Origin: Candidatus Heimdallarchaeota archaeon LC_3
GTDB taxonomy: Archaea; Asgardarchaeota; Heimdallarchaeia; Hodarchaeales; LC-3
Direction of reading: 5' to 3'
DNA: 52,145 nt
NCBI GenBank assembly: GCA_001940645.1
Contig: MDVS01000083.1
Location: forward strand, 1 to 52,145
The notes below the pieces were generated by a model. It was not told the DNA's origin. It searched no databases and worked only from the letters and a program-made list of their open reading frames with translations. The position numbers were made by a program, and so were the translations under genes. How positions within the stretch are numbered: the first letter of the stretch is position 1; every line of letters starts with the position of its first letter. Of this stretch, positions 26,993-35,238 are shown piece after piece.

Positions 26993-27226
26993 ATGTTAAA
27001 TGGGGAATTTGACTCTCCAATCCGTAAAAATTTTATAAAAGAAGAAATGAAATCCAAAAATACTAGAAATAGTTGTACTTTTACTGAGGACATTTTATAT
27101 GAGCTTTCTTGGAAATCAGGAACAATTATCCAAGGAGTAAAGACAATAACTGGAACAATAATAACTAATATGATTAAATCAATATCAGTAAATGTTTTAA
27201 AACTGTTAAAAGCTCCTGTAAGATAA
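26993..27226 (+). CDS. Hypothetical small protein
   Basis: 77 residues from an ATG, with a charged first half (RKNFIKEEMKSKN) and an amphipathic C-terminal half rich in Ile and Thr. No recognised motif. It could be real or a chance frame. Confidence 0.35.
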   Translation: MLNGEFDSPIRKNFIKEEMKSKNTRNSCTFTEDILYELSWKSGTIIQGVKTITGTIITNMIKSISVNVLKLLKAPVR

Positions 27227-27302
27227 TTTACAAAGAGAATCCGATGATTTTTGCGTTTTTAAAAATAATGTTGGAAAATTATAAGGAAAGTAGAGTAATA
27301 AA

Positions 27303-27485
27303 GTGACTGATTCAACTCAGTTTGTGCTTTTAAGAACAATCGCAGGAATAATAACAGTAATAACCTTCGTTACCTTACACTTGCTATTTATTTCAAACAT
27401 TTTGTTTATCCTACCTATTACATTACTTCTGGGTGCTCTCACTGGAGATTCATTAAGTTGGCCTATTTATCAATTTATACTCTAG
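27303..27485 (+). CDS. Small two-helix membrane protein
   Basis: 60 residues from a GTG: two hydrophobic helices (about residues 10-30 and 32-48) with almost no soluble part. It precedes the beta-helix surface protein by 123 bp on the same strand. No family recognised. Confidence 0.4.
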   Translation: MTDSTQFVLLRTIAGIITVITFVTLHLLFISNILFILPITLLLGALTGDSLSWPIYQFIL

Positions 27486-27608
27486 GTTTATCTCGTCCTT
27501 CTCCTCCCCCTCCTCCAGTATTCCTTGTTCGTCTTACCGTCTAGTATTTGCTTGAATTTTTTCTTATTGGACAATCTTTTTTAATCAGAATTTATGTCTT
27601 GAAACCTT

Positions 27609-29756
27609 ATGAATTCTCATATTATTATTGTGAAAAAATATAAAGTTCTGTCTTTCTTGATGACTACTATCGTCTTAACAGGTATTGGTCTAACAGTTCT
27701 GCTAGAGGGTGAAACAACTAATCAGGATTTAGTCGTTCAAGTGATTTCTGATTTTCAGACAAAAATTGTTTCTCTTCATAGTTTACCTTCCCATGCACCC
27801 ATCACTGTTGATGGTAATGGTAATTTTGATACTTCTTCAGGGAATTGGACTGGCTCTGGGACTAGTGTTGATCCTTACATTTTCGAAAACTATTACATAA
27901 ATGCTAGCGGAGGAGTGGGTATCTCAATTTTTAATACAGATATGCATTTTATTATTCGTAATGTCGTGATTAATGGTTCTCTAAATTGTTGTACCGGTGT
28001 TTTCCAGCTTAATAATGTGACTAATGGCCAATTACTCAATAATGATGCTAGTAATAACGGTGGGTACGGATTTTATCTAAACAGCGGTAGTAATTACAAT
28101 AATTTGAGTAATAATATCGCAGAAAATACCCGATTTGGATTTTATATTCGTAGTAATAGTATGAATAATATCCTAAATAACAATACAGCCAATACAAATG
28201 ATATTGGTCTTTATTTCCATATTAATGCTAACCAGAATATAGTTTATAACAATTCAGCCTTCAATAATACGAATTATGGGTTTTATTTATTCCAAAGTAG
28301 TAATAACAATATTTTAGACAATAATACAGCTAATAATAATAGTATTGGTTTCTATTTTAGTGCGGGACCCAGTAATAATACTATACAAAATAATTATGCT
28401 ATAAATAACACCAATTTTGGATTTTATGCAGTGGGATCAGCTAATTTTAACACTTTTGCTTACAATATTGCATCAAGCAATGGTGGAACTGGATTTTCTT
28501 TATTTAATAATTATAATAACTCTTTTTATCATAATATTGCCAATGATAATACTTGGGGTTATCTTTTGTCTGGGCAAAATCATACGATTTACAATAATTC
28601 AGCATATGAAAATCAAGTTGGTTTTCGTGTTGATGCTGATGGAAATACCTTAAAAAGGAATATTGCAGAAAATAATAGTCAAAATGGCTTCGATCTGATT
28701 AATAACCATGATAATAATATCTTTATAGATAATATGGCATTTAATAATACCCAACATGGTTTTAATTTCCTTGGAGGCAATAGTTTTTACACAAAAGCAA
28801 CTGGAAATAATGCAAGCAATAATTTAGGAAACGGATTTGTGGTAGGTATTATTCAGGGTCAAATGTGGGAAAACTATGCTCAAAACAACGGAATGCATGG
28901 ATTTCTAATTACAGGGATAGAAAATACCTTTAACAGCAATTATGCAATTTCTAATGAAGAAAGCGGATTTTATCTCACGGAAACTAGTCAAAATAACACT
29001 TTATTCAACAATACGGCCGATTTGAATTCTGAAAATGGTTTTCTTCTAAATGGATCTATAGAAAATAATATCAATACAAATACATTATCAAATAATAAAT
29101 GGGGGATATCAGTACAGGCAGACAGCACACAGAACACTATAACATCGAATACAATAATTGCTAACATAGTATCAGATGCCTTGGATGATTCCACAGGAGA
29201 AAATGTTTGGTTCCGGAATCTGTATAGTGATAATGTTCTTGGAAGTTTGTATGTGATCCCGGGATTTGCTGGAGCGATTGATCCGGATTCAATTCCATTA
29301 GATGTTAATTCACCGCAAATAAGTAGCCCAGCAGACATCAGTTATGAGGAAAATTCTATTTTCAATGTGATAAATTGGCAAGCTACAGATAAATTCCCCA
29401 ATTATTATTTGATAATTGTTAATAACACTGTTATTAGCAGTTTTTCATGGGTAACTGGTGCTCCAATTATTGTTAATGTAGATGGGCTCCCACCAGGATT
29501 GTATAATTATACTATTGTCGTTTATGATCTAGTAGGATTGTTCACAACTGATACTGTATTTGTTACTGTCAATGTAGTAGAACCATCAGAGACGACTCCT
29601 GCAACAACAATCATTACAACCTCTATTGTAACGACAACAATCACCTCATCCGAGCCTATTCCCTCATCTAGTGGATTTCTGGGTATATTCTTCTTGTTAG
29701 CAATACCAATGATCCTACTAATGAGGAAAAGGAAGAAAATAAAAAAAATTAAATAA
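27609..29756 (+). CDS. Asn-rich right-handed beta-helix surface protein (NosD-like)
   Basis: 715 residues. A signal segment (FLMTTIVLTGIGLTVLL) leads to a long array of ~22-24-residue beta-helix coils from about residue 75 to 530, each with an N-N-x-A-x-N-N pattern and a G-(F/Y) turn (for example ILDNNTANNNSIGFYF). An Ig-like domain follows (about 575-660), then a Thr/Ser stalk (ETTPATTIITT), a membrane helix and the basic tail RKRKKIKKIK. The coils resemble the NosD/parallel beta-helix family that binds or cleaves polysaccharides. Dense sequons imply heavy glycosylation. It is likely exposed at the cell surface. Confidence 0.85.
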   Translation: MNSHIIIVKKYKVLSFLMTTIVLTGIGLTVLLEGETTNQDLVVQVISDFQTKIVSLHSLPSHAPITVDGNGNFDTSSGNWTGSGTSVDPYIFENYYINASGGVGISIFNTDMHFIIRNVVINGSLNCCTGVFQLNNVTNGQLLNNDASNNGGYGFYLNSGSNYNNLSNNIAENTRFGFYIRSNSMNNILNNNTANTNDIGLYFHINANQNIVYNNSAFNNTNYGFYLFQSSNNNILDNNTANNNSIGFYFSAGPSNNTIQNNYAINNTNFGFYAVGSANFNTFAYNIASSNGGTGFSLFNNYNNSFYHNIANDNTWGYLLSGQNHTIYNNSAYENQVGFRVDADGNTLKRNIAENNSQNGFDLINNHDNNIFIDNMAFNNTQHGFNFLGGNSFYTKATGNNASNNLGNGFVVGIIQGQMWENYAQNNGMHGFLITGIENTFNSNYAISNEESGFYLTETSQNNTLFNNTADLNSENGFLLNGSIENNINTNTLSNNKWGISVQADSTQNTITSNTIIANIVSDALDDSTGENVWFRNLYSDNVLGSLYVIPGFAGAIDPDSIPLDVNSPQISSPADISYEENSIFNVINWQATDKFPNYYLIIVNNTVISSFSWVTGAPIIVNVDGLPPGLYNYTIVVYDLVGLFTTDTVFVTVNVVEPSETTPATTIITTSIVTTTITSSEPIPSSSGFLGIFFLLAIPMILLMRKRKKIKKIK

Positions 29757-29766
29757 AAATTGTTGA

Positions 29767-29961
29767 ATGTTAGTCCCTGCTCAACATAAATGTAAGACAA
29801 AGTTTGATTTTATTATCCAAGGTAAATTTATTGTAGAACCTCATGCGTCATGGAAGAATTATTTGAAAGATGAGTATCTCACTTATTACTATAATAGAAA
29901 GCAATTAGCTGACCAAGATCGAGAAGGATATTTTGATAAAGACATTTTAAGGTGGAGATAA
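29767..29961 (+). CDS. Short hypothetical protein, possibly a gene end
   Basis: 64 residues from an ATG directly after the surface-protein stop. The sequence is charged and aromatic (WKNYLKDEYLTYYYNRKQ... YFDKDILRWR) and reads like the C-terminal end of a larger protein. It overlaps the 3' end of the converging YCII-like gene by about 15 bp. Function unknown. Confidence 0.35.
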   Translation: MLVPAQHKCKTKFDFIIQGKFIVEPHASWKNYLKDEYLTYYYNRKQLADQDREGYFDKDILRWR

Positions 29962-30253
29962 ATAGTTATTCTCTTTGTTTGATAGCATCATTGGTTTTAG
30001 TGTATAAGCTTGCACTCCATGTAGCGTAAATGGATCTGATTCGGCAATTTCTTTCGCTTCCTCTACTGAAGTAGCTTTTATTATCATCAGACCACCTTCT
30101 CGATCAAACATACGGACCCGCGAGAACTAACTGTTCCTTCGCATCAAGTGATTTTAAAAAAGCAACATGCTCCTCAATGATCATGTGTGTCATTTTTTTT
30201 CCGGGGATATTTGAATGTAGAATTAAATACCTTACAAATTCGTCGTTTTCCAT
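29947..30253 (-). pseudogene. YCII-family protein, frameshifted
   Basis: From the ATG at 30253 the frame reads VRYLILHSNIPGKK, then EEHVAFLKSLDAKEQLVLAG and P, the first half of a YCII-related domain. After a stop the second half appears in another frame: FDREGGLMIIKATSVEEAKE, then ESDPFTLHGVQAY. Removing one base near 30109-30114 fuses them into a 101-residue protein of normal YCII size. YCII proteins are small dimeric ferredoxin-like folds, some with dehydrochlorinase-like activity; the role here is unknown. Confidence 0.75.
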
Positions 30254-30404
30254 AATTTTTTCTCTTTTAATTGTTTTAATTATTTTTGTTTCCCTTAAAT
30301 GAGATTTTTGTACCGATTGCTATTTTAATTAAGACAAATAAATTTCGAGTCAGAAATGGAAAAAAACATGAAATGGACTTAGTACAAACATAGGTGATAG
30401 AATT

Positions 30405-30770
30405 ATGGTCGATATTAAAATAATGCTTGCATTCTTATGGGTAGCTCTAATGTTAACTTATTTGTTGGGTGATGTCCTTCGAATATTTACTGGTGATTTT
30501 AAACCTGGAGAAATAGGAGGCAAGCAATTGACTCAGGGAATGTGGTTGGGAATGGCAATATTAATGGTTATTCCAATTGTTATGGTTTTTTTGTCCCTGA
30601 TATTAGATTATCCTGTGAATCCTGGGTTAAATATCATCGTTGCCATATTCTTCTTTCTTTTTAATCTCGCAGGACTACCTACATACCCTTCCGCTTATGA
30701 TAAATTTTTGATAATTGTCGGTCTTGGGTTTAATGTACTGACGGTTTGGTATGCCTGGAATTGGATCTAA
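30405..30770 (+). CDS. DUF6326-like four-helix membrane protein, copy 1
   Basis: 121 residues with four membrane helices: an N-terminal helix ending LLGDVLRIFTG, then MWLGMAILMVIPIVMVFL, a third helix, and a last one after LPTYPSAYDKF (IIVGLGFNVLTVWYAW). The pattern fits the DUF6326 family of unknown function. A close paralogue (31823-32221) lies on the other side of the oxidoreductase gene, and all three share a strand with short gaps (31 and 22 bp), so they are probably one operon. Confidence 0.75.
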   Translation: MVDIKIMLAFLWVALMLTYLLGDVLRIFTGDFKPGEIGGKQLTQGMWLGMAILMVIPIVMVFLSLILDYPVNPGLNIIVAIFFFLFNLAGLPTYPSAYDKFLIIVGLGFNVLTVWYAWNWI

Positions 30771-30801
30771 ACAAGAATGTTTAGATAAGAAATTTATTTA
30801 G

Positions 30802-31800
30802 GTGAAAAGTTTGGAAAATAAAGAAAAAATGAAAGCGATTGTATGCGCAAAATACGGATCTCCGGATGTTCTTGAGTTAAAAGAGGTAGAAAAACCTACT
30901 CCCAAAGACAATGAAGTACTCATCAAAATATTTGCAACAACAGTATCATCAGGGGACGTGAAACTTCGTAGTGCCAACTTTGGTCTCTTGTTCTGGCTCC
31001 CCATGCGATTAGTAATTGGCCTCAGAAAACCAAGAATGAAAAGAACTATGCTAGGGCATGAGCTAGCCGGGGAAGTTGAGTCAGTAGGCAAAGATGTAAA
31101 ATTATTTAGGAAAGGTGACCAAGTTTTTGGATTAACTGGTGTTAAAGGTGGTACTTATGCCGAGTACATATGTCTGCCTGAAGAAAAGATGCTGACAATA
31201 AAACCGGCCGAAATGACCTATGAGGAAGCCGCTGCCGTTCCTATTGGGGGAAATACATCATTACATTTTCTTAGAAAAGGAAATATTCAGAGCGGTCAAA
31301 AAGTCCTTATCTATGGTGCTTCTGGAGCATTAGGTACAGCTGCGGTCCAGCTTGCCAAGTCTTTTGGAGCAGAAGTTACTGGTGTTTGTAGCACGAGGAA
31401 TTTAGAATTAGTGAAATCTCTGGGGGCTAAAAAGGTAATTGATTACACTAAAGAGGATTTTAGCAAAAACGGTGAGAAATATGACATTATTTATGACACA
31501 GTAGGTAAGACTTCATTTTCAAATGTTAAAAGATCGCTAAAGAAAAATGGATTCTATCTTGAAGCTGTCATGAAACTGTCACATACTATTCGAGGCCTTT
31601 GGTCTTCAATAACAGTAGTAGGTGGGATGGCAAGCGAAAAGGCTGAAGATTTAATTTTTCTCAAAGGGCTTATTGAGGAAGGAAAGCTAAAAGCGGTCAT
31701 AGATAGTAGTTATCCGTTGGAACAAATTACCGAAGCTCATAGCTATGTTGAAAAAGGGCACAAAAAGGGAAATCTAGTCATAACAATACAACATAACTAG
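30802..31800 (+). CDS. Zeta-crystallin-like NADPH:quinone oxidoreductase (MDR family), copy 1
   Basis: The 332-residue medium-chain dehydrogenase has the GroES-like N-terminal domain ([19 protein letters not shown]) and an NADPH-binding Rossmann domain with [16 protein letters not shown] (about residues 171-186). The catalytic and structural zinc ligands of alcohol dehydrogenases are absent, as in quinone oxidoreductases. It likely reduces quinones or reactive enones using NADPH. A GTG at 30802 gives a short extension; the internal ATG before [10 protein letters not shown] matches the paralogue's start at 51270. It sits between two DUF6326-like genes. Confidence 0.88.
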   Translation: MKSLENKEKMKAIVCAKYGSPDVLELKEVEKPTPKDNEVLIKIFATTVSSGDVKLRSANFGLLFWLPMRLVIGLRKPRMKRTMLGHELAGEVESVGKDVKLFRKGDQVFGLTGVKGGTYAEYICLPEEKMLTIKPAEMTYEEAAAVPIGGNTSLHFLRKGNIQSGQKVLIYGASGALGTAAVQLAKSFGAEVTGVCSTRNLELVKSLGAKKVIDYTKEDFSKNGEKYDIIYDTVGKTSFSNVKRSLKKNGFYLEAVMKLSHTIRGLWSSITVVGGMASEKAEDLIFLKGLIEEGKLKAVIDSSYPLEQITEAHSYVEKGHKKGNLVITIQHN

Positions 31801-31822
31801 CGCACGATGAGGTGATGGAATT

Positions 31823-32221
31823 ATGGATGATGTCAAGACAACAATTTCAGCATTATGGGTAGCTCTAATGTTAACATATTTGTTGGGTGATGTCCTTCGA
31901 ATTTTTACTGGTGATTTTATACCGGGAGAAATAGGAGGTAAGCAATTAACTCAGGAAATGTGGTTGGGAATGGCAATATTAATGGTTATTCCAATTGTTA
32001 TGGTCTTTTTGTCCCTAACGTTAATTAATTCTGTGAATCGTTGGGCAAACATCATCGTTCCCATATTCTTTTTTCTATTTAATCTCATAGGACTACCTAC
32101 ATACCCTTCTGCTTATGATAAATTTTTAATAATTGTTGGTCTTGGGTTTAATGTACTGACTGTTTGGTATGCATGGAAGTGGCCTACAAAGGAAAGTGAA
32201 ACCAATCCGGGTATAATTTGA
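31823..32221 (+). CDS. DUF6326-like four-helix membrane protein, copy 2
   Basis: 132 residues, strongly similar to the protein at 30405-30770 throughout, including the identical segments VALMLTYLLGDVLRIFTGDF and LPTYPSAYDKFLIIVGLGFN. Differences cluster in the third helix and the tail, which is longer here (KESETNPGII). The pair arose by tandem duplication around, or followed by insertion of, the oxidoreductase gene. Confidence 0.75.
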   Translation: MDDVKTTISALWVALMLTYLLGDVLRIFTGDFIPGEIGGKQLTQEMWLGMAILMVIPIVMVFLSLTLINSVNRWANIIVPIFFFLFNLIGLPTYPSAYDKFLIIVGLGFNVLTVWYAWKWPTKESETNPGII

Positions 32222-32238
32222 ATTCATTGGTCTCGTGC

Positions 32239-32349
32239 TTACTTTTTCTTTCTTCCCAACCATCCAAAAAACCTGTTCGGTATAATATTCAAGGATTCAT
32301 CGCTTTCATTTAATATTTTTGAATACTTTGATGTAATTAATAAAAACAT
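32239..32349 (-). CDS. Possible 36-residue basic peptide
   Basis: An ATG frame reads MFLLITSKYSKILNESDESL and ends FFGWLGRKKK. The composition is protein-like and there is a clean start and stop, but nothing supports it further. The rest of 32222-32675 is AT-rich and shows no gene. Confidence 0.25.
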   Translation of the reverse strand: MFLLITSKYSKILNESDESLNIIPNRFFGWLGRKKK

Positions 32350-32675
32350 TTGAAATCATTATTAATTTCTTTAAAGACAATGTAAGTCAAGATGCAATAT
32401 GTAAAATATATGTAATTATGCATTTAATTCCAATTCAATTCTAATCTAATAACATTTTCTTGATATTTACTCTTAAACTCATTTTAATAGTCAAGAAATT
32501 GGGTACAACATTTCTCGGAATATGAATATAGCCTATTCCTTATTTTCCTACTCATTGGTTAATACATGAGCTATTGGAAATCATATCAATCCATTTACGA
32601 TTTTCAAACACTTTTTCTTGTAATTCTTCACTTTTTGGGAGAATTAATTATCATTTGCTATCAGATTTCAATAGT

Positions 32676-33089
32676 TCAGTAGGTTTTTACTTCAATTCCT
32701 TGAATTCTATTAAAATGATCAAAATTTTTTGTCAATATTTTATTAATTCCATTAAATAAAGCTATTCCCGCAATTAAACCATCACGAAACTCTATTGGAT
32801 TTCCTGATCTATTTAAGTTTCCCAATATCTTTGCTGCTTGGATTGCTTCACCCCTCCCGAATGTTAGAACTTGAAATTTAAGTATTAACTCCTCAAGACC
32901 CTTAATTCGTTTCCTAAACAATTCTTGATTTTTTTCTAAAATTTTACTTGAATATAGACCTAAATACAACTCAAAAATGTTTATCTCTGTTGTGAAAAAA
33001 ATCTCAGACGTATTTTTCTTAAGGAATTCACGAACTTCTAAATTTTTTCTCAGGGAATCAATTAAAAATGTACTGTCTGCTAAAATCAT
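32676..33089 (-). CDS. vapC: VapC toxin (PIN-domain ribonuclease)
   Basis: The 137-residue PIN domain keeps the acidic quartet: the first Asp in ILADSTFLID (about residue 4), the Glu in NIFELYLG (about 40), the Asp in FRDGLIAG (about 102), and the final acidic position in LTKNFDHFNRI. VapC toxins are Mg-dependent endoribonucleases that typically cut tRNA or rRNA. The gene begins 2 bp after vapB, so the pair is translationally coupled. It looks intact. Confidence 0.9.
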   Translation of the reverse strand: MILADSTFLIDSLRKNLEVREFLKKNTSEIFFTTEINIFELYLGLYSSKILEKNQELFRKRIKGLEELILKFQVLTFGRGEAIQAAKILGNLNRSGNPIEFRDGLIAGIALFNGINKILTKNFDHFNRIQGIEVKTY

Positions 33090-33091
33090 AC

Positions 33092-33334
33092 TTATTCAAC
33101 CATCTGAGGTTTAAAACCAGACCGAAAGTTTTTTATTGCTTCGTTAACCTCATTAAATTCTTCACTAGTCAAATCTTGCCAACCTATTGCTTTATCAAAC
33201 CAAACGATTAAATTTTCAGAAGAAAAATTTTTGCATAATCTTTCAATTGTTTCCCCAAAGCTCTCTCTGGGTAATTTCATCCTCTTGAGAAGATTATAGA
33301 CTTCTTCAGTCACAGATATTGTTTTTGATGCCAT
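33092..33334 (-). CDS. vapB: VapB antitoxin
   Basis: 80 residues. The N-terminal ISVTEEVYNLLKRMKLPRES followed by FGETIERL is the DNA-binding and dimerisation region of the archaeal VapB family (DUF217 type). The C-terminal half (EEFNEVNEAIKNFRSG) would wrap the toxin. It lies directly upstream of vapC and downstream of a palindromic operator, consistent with autorepression by the VapBC complex. Confidence 0.85.
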   Translation of the reverse strand: MASKTISVTEEVYNLLKRMKLPRESFGETIERLCKNFSSENLIVWFDKAIGWQDLTSEEFNEVNEAIKNFRSGFKPQMVE

Positions 33335-33357
33335 TTTTATTCACTTTTAGTTTACTA

Positions 33358-33377
33358 ACATCTACATATATAGATGT
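33358..33377 (-). promoter_or_regulatory. VapBC operator overlapping a TATA-like box
   Basis: A perfect inverted repeat ACATCTA-6 nt-TAGATGT ends 24 bp upstream of the vapB start. A second overlapping repeat (CTACAT/ATGTAG) lies in the same place, and the centre (TATATAT) looks like the archaeal TATA box about 30 bp from the start codon. This is the expected arrangement for autorepression by an antitoxin-toxin complex. Confidence 0.7.
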
Positions 33378-33472
33378 AGACTGATTTAAAGACTTTCCCT
33401 TTGGATTATTCCTCATAGAATACAATGTAAAAATGAATTAGTGACATGCTCTCAAAGTTTTCATTATCAATT

Positions 33473-34105
33473 TTTAGCTATGAAACTTGTAGTTCTCAAA
33501 AACTCGCAATCCTTCCAAATTTAAGATATTTTTTATTACAACAGGTCTTTGACGGGCAATTACAAATATGTTTTCACTTGAATAATCGATTGTTTGTCCC
33601 GAAATCTGAGATAATTGATCATTGGATACACTATACACGACCTTACCCAGGTTGGACCATATTATTGCCCCTGCACACATAGCACAAGGTTCACAACTAG
33701 TATACAATCCATAATCTCTTAAATCAATGACTTTATTCTTCCGACAAAACTTACTTATAAGCCCCAGTTCTGCATGACTTGTTGGATCAAAGAGACTGTG
33801 AATCTCATTTTCATTTTTCATCACAATTTCACCGTTATAAACTAAAATCGCCCCAAAAGGTTCATTATCCTTTTGTCTCGCTTTTAGAGCTAGTCCTATT
33901 GCTATTTTCATGAACTTTTCATTTTCTTGAGACATTTGTATTCAACCTGTATTAATCCTCAATTGTTCTCAAAATAAATTGACAAGACATTTGATCTACA
34001 AATATCGGTAATTTATCTTTGTTTACCTTTAAAAAAATATTATTTAAGAATTAATTGTAAGACTTCTGTGAAACCAATAGGACGATCAGAAGAAAATGAA
34101 TCTTC
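33473..34105. repeat. Deaminase-bearing duplication, copy B (partner 23419-24053)
   Basis: This copy contains the deaminase with canonical active-site spacing and the 3' end of a neighbouring gene that continues intact, so it represents the older arrangement. Identity to copy A is high through the deaminase and its upstream region. Confidence 0.8.
33474..33935 (-). CDS. Nucleoside/nucleobase deaminase, copy B
   Basis: 153 residues, with HAE and PCAMC zinc-site motifs and the usual CAGAIIW after them. It is the more canonical of the two paralogues (copy A has Arg for that Gly). Same start context as copy A. It probably deaminates guanine, cytosine or adenosine derivatives. It stands immediately upstream (by coordinate) of the VapBC promoter region, on the same strand. 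Confidence 0.87.
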   Translation of the reverse strand: MSQENEKFMKIAIGLALKARQKDNEPFGAILVYNGEIVMKNENEIHSLFDPTSHAELGLISKFCRKNKVIDLRDYGLYTSCEPCAMCAGAIIWSNLGKVVYSVSNDQLSQISGQTIDYSSENIFVIARQRPVVIKNILNLEGLRVFENYKFHS

Positions 34106-34254
34106 TCTGCCACCCGATATAATTGTCTTGCATCATTCTTTTTTATTGATATTTGTTGATAATCTGGTTCATAGAAATCATTAATATTTTCTTTGGCCTT
34201 GGTCAGCTCTGCTAGTGAAAAATAATATTCATAATAAGCAATGATTGCCTTCAT
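34051..34254 (-). CDS. Small helical hypothetical protein
   Basis: 67 residues, all helical in appearance (YEYYFSLAELTKAKENIN and QLYRVAEKIHFLLIV). The start ATG overlaps the stop of a short upstream frame by ATGA, suggesting translational coupling. Its last ~18 codons recur in the copy A duplication at 24000-24053. The helix pattern vaguely recalls HEPN-type small proteins, but the RxxxxH motif is absent, so I do not call it. Confidence 0.45.
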   Translation of the reverse strand: MKAIIAYYEYYFSLAELTKAKENINDFYEPDYQQISIKKNDARQLYRVAEKIHFLLIVLLVSQKSYN

Positions 34255-34347
34255 AATCCCTGTGCTTCCTTTAAATATTCCTGAAGTCTTATCTCCTTAA
34301 TTTTTTCTTGTATCAGTAATAAAGGATTCTTAAATTAACGAATGTTA

Positions 34348-34494
34348 TTAATCAATTTCATTTTTTAAAATTATTTCCCTGGTTGAATTAGAAATACTCT
34401 CTTGATTTAATTTTTCTAATAATCCTCCCTTAACTAAAGCTGCCAAAGGATCTTCATCACGAAAATTAATATTAGATATTACAACCTTCTTCAT
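34348..34494 (-). CDS. Small hypothetical protein upstream of the helical gene
   Basis: 48 residues from an ATG: MKKVVISNINFRDEDPLAAL and then LEKLNQESISN. It is followed by a start-less ~27-residue frame (KNPLLLIQEKIKEIRLQEY) whose stop overlaps the next gene by ATGA. The three could be pieces of a small operon or of one decayed gene. Unknown function. Confidence 0.35.
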   Translation of the reverse strand: MKKVVISNINFRDEDPLAALVKGGLLEKLNQESISNSTREIILKNEID

Positions 34495-34542
34495 ATTTAA
34501 TCTCCATTATTGATAGTTTCTTTTACTAGTAACTATTTCTGA

Positions 34543-35154
34543 ATTATTGATAAATTTTTATTATATCATAAAGGAAAAAATAACGACCACAACTGGAAAA
34601 AAACAAATGGATCTTATCTCTTAGAAGATTATGGACCATTCAATAAAGGATTTATTCAAATGATCAATAAAATTTTTGGTAAAGACACCAAGTATGGAAA
34701 TATTTGGAAAATGAATAGGGGATTTTGGTGGGATGACGAAGGTAACCATTCTATCCCTCATACTCCAGATGGTTTAAACTTCACCGTTCATAACGAGATT
34801 GAAAGGGAGAAGTCTTATTTAACTCTAATGGGTTGGTTGGAGAACACGAATAATTTTTTACTCGAAGTACCTATTCTTCCCTCCCCTGAAATATTTAATT
34901 TAAAAATTATAAATACAGACCAAATTAAAATTAAACCTCAAATAGGACCAGCTCCCCCATATCAAGTCCCTCCTCCTCCACATGTATTGTTTATTGATGG
35001 TAACGAGAGAATCCAATTTATGGCTGCTTTAAACTTAAATTATTACGAATATACTACGGGTGTAGAAGCAGTAATAGAATGGACTTTCAGTTATTGGCAC
35101 GAACCAAGACATCGAGGACAGTTGAAAATTATTTTAGATCAAACAAAGTCTTGA
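34543..35154 (+). CDS. Hypothetical protein, N-terminus probably longer than its first ATG
   Basis: From the ATG at 34660 the product has 164 residues, but the frame stays open back to 34543 with convincing coding content (WKKTNGSYLLEDYGPFNKGF) and no start codon, so the 5' end may be truncated or mutated. Visible features are RGFWWDDEGNHS, a Pro-rich loop (PPYQVPPPPH) and the C-terminal WTFSYWHEPRHRG. A 67-bp piece of this gene recurs at 17711-17777. The Trp/His/Pro-rich makeup suggests a folded beta protein; the family is not recognised. Confidence 0.5.
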   Translation: MIDKFLLYHKGKNNDHNWKKTNGSYLLEDYGPFNKGFIQMINKIFGKDTKYGNIWKMNRGFWWDDEGNHSIPHTPDGLNFTVHNEIEREKSYLTLMGWLENTNNFLLEVPILPSPEIFNLKIINTDQIKIKPQIGPAPPYQVPPPPHVLFIDGNERIQFMAALNLNYYEYTTGVEAVIEWTFSYWHEPRHRGQLKIILDQTKS

Positions 35155-35238
35155 ATCTTATGTTAGTATATTCCGTATATATTCAACGGACTATTATTTT
35201 CTAACAGAAACATTAGAGAAGTCTTTTAAGTATATTTT

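Noticed and set aside
27750..29100. CRISPR-like or other direct DNA repeats in the Asn-rich gene
   Set aside because: The periodicity is at the protein level (beta-helix coils); no conserved DNA repeat with uniform spacers exists.
29522..29800. Minus-strand Val-rich frame under the surface protein stalk
   Set aside because: It is a shadow of the Thr-rich stalk codons of the beta-helix protein.
32574..32759. Small plus-strand frame overlapping the end of vapC
   Set aside because: It is antisense to a confident PIN-domain gene and has no features.
34051..34494. HEPN-type toxin with a small antitoxin
   Set aside because: The helical protein lacks the RxxxxH motif and the partner has no nucleotidyltransferase signature, so the resemblance is too weak.
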